From Betaproteobacteria bacterium (GTDB taxonomy: Bacteria; Pseudomonadota; Gammaproteobacteria; Burkholderiales; SG8-39), in contig SCTY01000010.1 in assembly GCA_004297625.1 (NCBI GenBank), positions 115,377 to 179,376 of the forward strand: 64,000 bases of DNA. Reading direction: 5' to 3'. A model generated the notes under the pieces. That model did no database searches, was not told where the DNA came from, and saw only the letters and a list, made by a program, of their open reading frames with translations. Each line of letters begins with the position of its first letter. Position 1 is the stretch's first letter. The position numbers were made by a program, and so were the translations under genes. Below are positions 60,163-64,000 of the stretch, piece by piece.

Positions 60163-61179
60163 ATGCGATCCGTTGTTCTGTTGGCAGCGCTTGCGCTTGC
60201 CGCCGGGGCCCAGGCCCAGCAGCTCGAGAAGCGCGATGTTCACATCGCCGTCGGCGGCAAGACGGCGCTCTACTACCTGCCGCTGACGATCACCGAGCAG
60301 CTGGGATACTTCAAGGACGAGGGCCTCAACGTGCGCATCAGCGATTTTCCCGGCGGCACGCGCTCCCTGGAGGCGGTGGTCGGCGGTAGCGCCGACGTGG
60401 TGGCCGGCGCATACGAGCATACGATCAACATGCAGTCGCGCAAGCAGAACTTCCAGGCCTTCGTCCTGACCGGCGCGGCGCCGCAGATTTCGGTCGCCAT
60501 CTCGAGCAAGCTGGCGCCGCAGTACAAGTCGCCGAAGGACCTGAAAGGCCTCAAGGTCGGTATCAGCGCGCCCGGCTCGAGCACCAACATGGTGATCAAC
60601 TACCTCGCCGCCCAGGGCGGTCTGAAGCCGACCGATTTCTCGGTGATCGGCATCGGCGCCGGCGCGACGGTCATCAGCGCCGTCGACCAGGGCCGGGTAG
60701 ACGTCATCTCCCAGACCGATCCTGCGGTGACGATTCTCGAGAAAGCCGGCAAGGTGAAAGTCATCGCCGAGACGCGCACGCCGGAGGGCACGGCGAAGAT
60801 CTTTGGCGGCCCGATGCCGGCCGCGAGCCTCTATGCGCCGATCGAGTTCATCAAGAAGAACCCGAACACGGTCCAGGCGCTCACCAACGCTACTGTGCGG
60901 GCGCTCAAGTGGATGCAGGAGGCCTCGGCGCAGGACATCCTCAACACGGTGCCCGAGCAGTACCTGCTCGGCGACAAGGCGATGTACCTCTTCGCCTACA
61001 GCAACGTGAAGACCGCCTATTCGAAGGACGGCTATTTCCCCCCGGCGGGCGCCAAGACGACGCTGAAGGCGCTGGCGTCCTTCAATCCGAAGATCAAGCC
61101 GGAAGCGATCAAGCTCGAGCAGACGTACACGAACGAGTTCGTGAAGAAGGCGCACGCGAAGCTCGACCGGAAGAAGTAG
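60163..61179 (+). CDS. ABC importer substrate-binding protein, NMT1/TauA type
   Basis: The 338-residue protein has a signal peptide (MRSVVLLAALALAAGAQAQQ) and NMT1/SsuA-like motifs: YYLPLTITEQLGYFKDEGLN, GGTRSLEAVVGGSADVVAGA and GLKVGISAPGSSTNMVINYL. AGGAGGAATCACT precedes the ATG. It is exported to the periplasm and would deliver a sulfonate-, nitrate- or pyrimidine-type ligand to the ABC genes downstream. The ligand cannot be told. Confidence 0.92.
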   Translation: MRSVVLLAALALAAGAQAQQLEKRDVHIAVGGKTALYYLPLTITEQLGYFKDEGLNVRISDFPGGTRSLEAVVGGSADVVAGAYEHTINMQSRKQNFQAFVLTGAAPQISVAISSKLAPQYKSPKDLKGLKVGISAPGSSTNMVINYLAAQGGLKPTDFSVIGIGAGATVISAVDQGRVDVISQTDPAVTILEKAGKVKVIAETRTPEGTAKIFGGPMPAASLYAPIEFIKKNPNTVQALTNATVRALKWMQEASAQDILNTVPEQYLLGDKAMYLFAYSNVKTAYSKDGYFPPAGAKTTLKALASFNPKIKPEAIKLEQTYTNEFVKKAHAKLDRKK

Positions 61180-61185
61180 CGCGCG

Positions 61186-61992
61186 ATGCCGGGGGAGGTT
61201 TCGGCCCTCGCGCTGGAGAATATCCGGGTGACGTTCGTGTCGCAGGATGGCGCGCGCTATACCGCCATCCGCGACACCACGCTGCGCGTCGCGCCCGGCG
61301 AATTCGTCTCCGTCGTCGGACCGACCGGCTGCGGCAAATCGACGCTGCTCAATGTGGCGGTCGGCCTGCTGCAGCCTTCCAGCGGCGACATCCGGGTCTT
61401 CGGCCAGCCGCTTTCCGGACTGAACCGCAAAGCCGGATATCTCTTCCAGAGCGACGCGTTGATGCCGTGGCGCACCGCCCTCGACAACATCACCGCGGGG
61501 CTCGAGTTCCGCGGTGTCGAGGCGCACGAAGCGAAGCGGCAAGGCGAAGGCTGGCTGCAGCGAGTGGGCCTCGCGGGCTTCGGCGATCGCTATCCGCATC
61601 AGCTCTCCGGCGGTATGCGCAAGCGTGTCGCGCTCGCGCAGACGCTGATCCTCGACCCGCAGCTCATCCTGATGGACGAGCCGTTCTCCGCGCTCGACAT
61701 CCAGACGCGCCATCTCATGGAGAACGAGCTGCTCGAGATCTGGTCGGCGAACCGCAAGTCGGTCGTGTTCATCACTCATGACCTGGAGGAAGCGATCTCG
61801 CTCTCCGACCGCGTCGTGATCCTGTCGGCGGGCCCCGAGGCGCATCCGATCGGCGAGTTCGAGATCGACCTGCCGCGCCCGCGCGACGTGGCCGAGGTGA
61901 GGCTCATGCCGCGCTTCATCGAGCTGCATACGCGGATCTGGCACGCCATGAAGGCCGAGGTACTGAAGAGCTATGCCCAGCACAAGCAATAG
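61186..61992 (+). CDS. ABC importer ATPase
   Basis: The 268-residue ATPase has Walker A GPTGCGKST (45-53), Q-loop YLFQSDALMPW, signature LSGGMRKRVALAQ, Walker B LILMDEPFSALD and the H-loop FITHDLEEA, as in SsuB/TauB/NrtD proteins. It follows the binding-protein stop by six bases and overlaps the permease start by 20 bases. Confidence 0.95.
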   Translation: MPGEVSALALENIRVTFVSQDGARYTAIRDTTLRVAPGEFVSVVGPTGCGKSTLLNVAVGLLQPSSGDIRVFGQPLSGLNRKAGYLFQSDALMPWRTALDNITAGLEFRGVEAHEAKRQGEGWLQRVGLAGFGDRYPHQLSGGMRKRVALAQTLILDPQLILMDEPFSALDIQTRHLMENELLEIWSANRKSVVFITHDLEEAISLSDRVVILSAGPEAHPIGEFEIDLPRPRDVAEVRLMPRFIELHTRIWHAMKAEVLKSYAQHKQ

Positions 61993-62788
61993 GGCGATGC
62001 GCCTTCGGCAGCTGGCGCTGTTCGCCGCGCTGATGGCGATCTGGTACGTCGCGACCAGCCCGACGCTGCTGCCGCCGATCTACTTCGATAATCCGGACAA
62101 GGCCGCCTTCTTTTTCGGCGAGCCCCTGAAGGTGCTGGAGCAGATGTGGATCTGGTTTTCCTCGGGGGCGATCTATCCGCACCTATGGGTGACGCTGGTC
62201 GAGACGGTGCTCGCATTCCTGGTCGGTACCGTCCTCGGCCTTGTCATGGGTCTGTGGCTTGCGCTGAGCACGACCGCCTCCGCGCTTCTCGACCCCTACA
62301 TCAAAGCGCTGAACTCCATGCCGCGCGTGATCCTCGCGCCGATTTTCGGCGTCTGGTTCGGGCTGGATATCGCCTCCAAGGTGGCGCTCGGCGTGACGCT
62401 CGTGTTCTTCATCGTCTTCTTCAACGTCTACCAGGGCGTGCGGGAGGTGAGCTACACGGTGCTCGCCAACGCGCGCATCCTCGGCGCCAGCGACCGGCAG
62501 CTGCTGCGCCACGTATACGTGCCGAGCGCCATGAGCTGGGTGTTCGCGAGCCTGCACAATTCAGTGGGGCTCGCATTCGTCGGCGCCGTCGTCGGCGAGT
62601 ATCTGGGCTCTTCGCGCGGCGTCGGCTACCTCATCCTGCAGGCGGAGGGCACGTTCGACATCAATGCGGTGTTTGCCGGCATAGTCGTGCTGACGGTGTT
62701 CGCTTTGCTGCTTGACTGGATGGTGACCTTGGCGGAGCGGCGTTTGCTCGTGTGGCAGCCGCGCGGCGGAGAAACGGAGAAGATCTGA
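61973..62788 (+). CDS. ABC importer permease
   Basis: The 271-residue membrane protein has about six hydrophobic segments and the permease EAA-like loop VLANARILGASDRQLLRHVY. The ATG at 61973 overlaps the ATPase; an ATG at 61997 (MRLRQLALFAALMAIWYV) is an alternative nearer the first helix. The stop overlaps the next gene's ATG by one base. Confidence 0.93.
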   Translation: MPSTSNRAMRLRQLALFAALMAIWYVATSPTLLPPIYFDNPDKAAFFFGEPLKVLEQMWIWFSSGAIYPHLWVTLVETVLAFLVGTVLGLVMGLWLALSTTASALLDPYIKALNSMPRVILAPIFGVWFGLDIASKVALGVTLVFFIVFFNVYQGVREVSYTVLANARILGASDRQLLRHVYVPSAMSWVFASLHNSVGLAFVGAVVGEYLGSSRGVGYLILQAEGTFDINAVFAGIVVLTVFALLLDWMVTLAERRLLVWQPRGGETEKI

Positions 62789-63747
62789 TGAGGCTCTGGA
62801 AATTTCTTGGTGTGTTATTCGCGGTACCGGCGATTGCGTTCGCGCAGAACTACCCTTCGAAGCCGGTAAGGATCATCGTCACATTCCCGCCCGGCTCGAC
62901 GCCGGACGTGGTCGGGCGCACGCTCGCCAGCCGCCTCCAGGAATCCCTGGGACAGCCGTTCGTGGTCGAGAACCGCTCAGGTGCCGGGGGCAACGTGGGA
63001 GCGGACGTCGTGGCGAAAGCCGCTGCCGACGGCTACACGCTGCTCGTCAGCACGAACGGCGTGTTCGCCATCAATAAGGCGCTTTTCAAGAGCATGCCGT
63101 TCGACCCCGACAAGGATCTCGCGCCGGTGTCCTTGCTTGCAACCGCGCCGCAGATGCTGGTGGTGAGCCCCTCGCTCAATGTGCGCGACTTCAAGCAGTT
63201 CCTCGAATACGTGCGCCGCAATCCGGGCAAGCTGTCCTATGGCTCGGTCGGCGCGGGTAGCGCGTCGCACCTCACGATGGAGCTGCTGAAAAGCGACGCG
63301 CATGTCTTCATCGTCCACATTCCGTACAAGGGATTTCCGCCCGCCGTGACCGACATGCTCTCCGGAAATATCCAGACGATGTTCACCATCGTTCCCGGCG
63401 TGCTGCCGCACGTGAAAACCGGCAGGATGATCGGATTGGCGGTGACCGCGCTGAAGCGAAGCGAATTGGCACCCGAGGTCCCGAGCGTGGCCGAGCTGGG
63501 TTACCCGCAGCTCGAGTCGCTTGCGTGGATCGGGCTCGGCGCACCAGCCGGTACGCAGCGCGAGATCATCGCGCGGCTTGCCGCCGAGACGACGCGGCAG
63601 ATGCGCTCCGCGCAAGTGCGCAGCCTGCTCGGTCGCCAGGGTTTCGAGGTGGTTGCCGGTACGCCCGAGGAATTCTCGAAGTGGATCCGCGCCGAAGCGG
63701 AAAAATGGGCTCGGGTCATCCGCGCGAGCGGCGCAACCGCCGACTAG
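62788..63747 (+). CDS. TctC/Bug family periplasmic binding protein
   Basis: The 319-residue protein has a signal peptide (MRLWKFLGVLFAVPAIAFAQ) and the Bug family pattern: YPSKPVRIIVTFPPGSTPDV, VVENRSGAGGNVGADVVAKA, ADGYTLLVSTNG and PYKGFPPAVTDMLSGNIQTM. Bug proteins bind carboxylates and related small molecules in the periplasm and abound in betaproteobacteria. There is no TctA/TctB pair here; instead it ends an ABC operon. It may feed a separate system or share ligands with the ABC importer. Confidence 0.93.
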   Translation: MRLWKFLGVLFAVPAIAFAQNYPSKPVRIIVTFPPGSTPDVVGRTLASRLQESLGQPFVVENRSGAGGNVGADVVAKAAADGYTLLVSTNGVFAINKALFKSMPFDPDKDLAPVSLLATAPQMLVVSPSLNVRDFKQFLEYVRRNPGKLSYGSVGAGSASHLTMELLKSDAHVFIVHIPYKGFPPAVTDMLSGNIQTMFTIVPGVLPHVKTGRMIGLAVTALKRSELAPEVPSVAELGYPQLESLAWIGLGAPAGTQREIIARLAAETTRQMRSAQVRSLLGRQGFEVVAGTPEEFSKWIRAEAEKWARVIRASGATAD

Positions 63748-63843
63748 CTGCCGGAACTTCCGCGCCGGCGCCCCGTCAAACTGGTCCGCCGCGCCGCGGA
63801 TCGAAAAAAGCGGCGCGCACAGGCACTTGAGGGTCATAAATCG

Positions 63844-63873
63844 TTGACACTCCCTCCGCCGCGCCGCTATAAT
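63844..63873 (+). promoter_or_regulatory. Strong sigma-70 promoter of tRNA-fMet
   Basis: TTGACA (63844-63849) and TATAAT (63868-63873) are both perfect consensus hexamers, 18 bases apart. Transcription would start near 63880, about ten bases before the tRNA. Confidence 0.9.
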
Positions 63874-63888
63874 CTTTGTCTCTTCGGG

Positions 63889-63965
63889 CGCGGGGTGGAG
63901 CAGTCTGGCAGCTCGTCGGGCTCATAACCCGAAGGTCAGAGGTTCAAATCCTCTCCCCGCAACCA
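63889..63965 (+). tRNA. Initiator tRNA-fMet(CAT)
   Basis: The 77-base sequence begins CGCGGGGTGGAGCAG and ends CCCCGCAACCA. The mismatch at position 1-72 (C/A), three G:C pairs closing the anticodon stem around CTCATAA, and encoded CCA identify the initiator rather than elongator methionine tRNA. Confidence 0.95.
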
Positions 63966-63966
63966 A

Positions 63967-63979
63967 CGCTCTTTAAAAA
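63967..63979 (+). promoter_or_regulatory. boxA-like antitermination sequence
   Basis: CGCTCTTTAAAAA follows the tRNA-fMet end and is close to the boxA consensus TGCTCTTTAACA. The next bases, ccgataagtgtggg, resemble the leader that accompanies boxA in rRNA regions of betaproteobacteria. Confidence 0.6.
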
Positions 63980-64000
63980 TTCGCAGCCGATAAGTGTGGG

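Noticed and set aside
63791..63816. GCGCCGC/GCGGCGC hairpin after the Bug gene as a terminator
   Set aside because: The A-run lies in the loop and no T-run follows the stem, so an intrinsic terminator is not supported.

Overview
The window is high-GC DNA from a betaproteobacterium, probably Burkholderiales or a related soil or freshwater lineage. The evidence is a DUF3460 gene inside a prp operon, a TctC/Bug-type periplasmic protein, host-attachment and PrpD families of beta type, the mdh/sdh/gltA/suc arrangement, and the dnaX-ybaB-recR order behind a 4.5S RNA gene. About 70 genes are supported. No transposase, integrase or CRISPR array was found.

Layout. (a) 1-1.9 kb: the end of an Hsp15-type gene, a host-attachment protein and a BON/SRPBCC protein. 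(b) 1.9-9.6 kb, minus strand: mdh-prpB-prpC-DUF3460-prpD-small ORF-acnA, joining the methylcitrate cycle to malate dehydrogenase and aconitase. (c) 9.7-20.1 kb, plus strand: sdhCDAB-sdhE-gltA-sucA-sucB-lpdA, a nearly complete TCA block. (d) 20.1-24.8 kb: a decayed CHAT-protease remnant, zapE, an acrylyl-CoA reductase-like gene, prpE and a GlcG/HbpS protein. The propionyl-CoA made here would feed block (b). (e) 24.8-28.1 kb: a DUF559 nuclease gene bracketed by inverted copies of a GC-rich hairpin repeat, then a divergent pair that looks like aromatic metabolism, and a DoxX gene.

(f) 28.1-37.6 kb is an accessory island with visibly lower GC and genes of defence or toxin-antitoxin type. It holds an operon of three tiny paralogous HTH proteins plus a putative nuclease, a small PD-(D/E)XK-like protein, an AbiEi-type antitoxin with its own inverted-repeat operator but no AbiEii, a Panacea-domain gene with an unknown partner, a broken DUF3644 gene, two unknown proteins, and a large sensor-like/coiled-coil/nuclease protein. 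This is the best place to look for an undescribed system.

(g) 37.7-44 kb: nitroreductase, then a tightly overlapping minus-strand operon of fumarase, an MFS carrier, HMG-CoA lyase, enoyl-CoA hydratase and a CaiB-type CoA transferase. (h) 44-55.2 kb: an acetate locus with acs, a symporter-fused histidine kinase, a receiver-only response regulator, a PAS/pseudo-kinase/exonuclease fusion, a CBS-DUF294 protein, DUF4212 and an acetate symporter. (i) 55.2-57.3 kb: small unknown and membrane proteins, then tRNA-Ser. (j) 57.5-60.1 kb: 4.5S RNA, dnaX, ybaB, recR. (k) 60.1-63.7 kb: an ABC importer of the NMT1/Tau type and a Bug-type binding protein. (l) The window ends with initiator tRNA-fMet, its strong promoter and a boxA-like sequence.

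Three repeat signals cut across these blocks: a palindrome containing gggacagaccacg (two copies, perhaps a third relative), a GC-rich hairpin repeat (four copies), and short AT-rich clusters of rare codons inside many of the central-metabolism genes. All family assignments come from reading motifs by eye; no database search was run.
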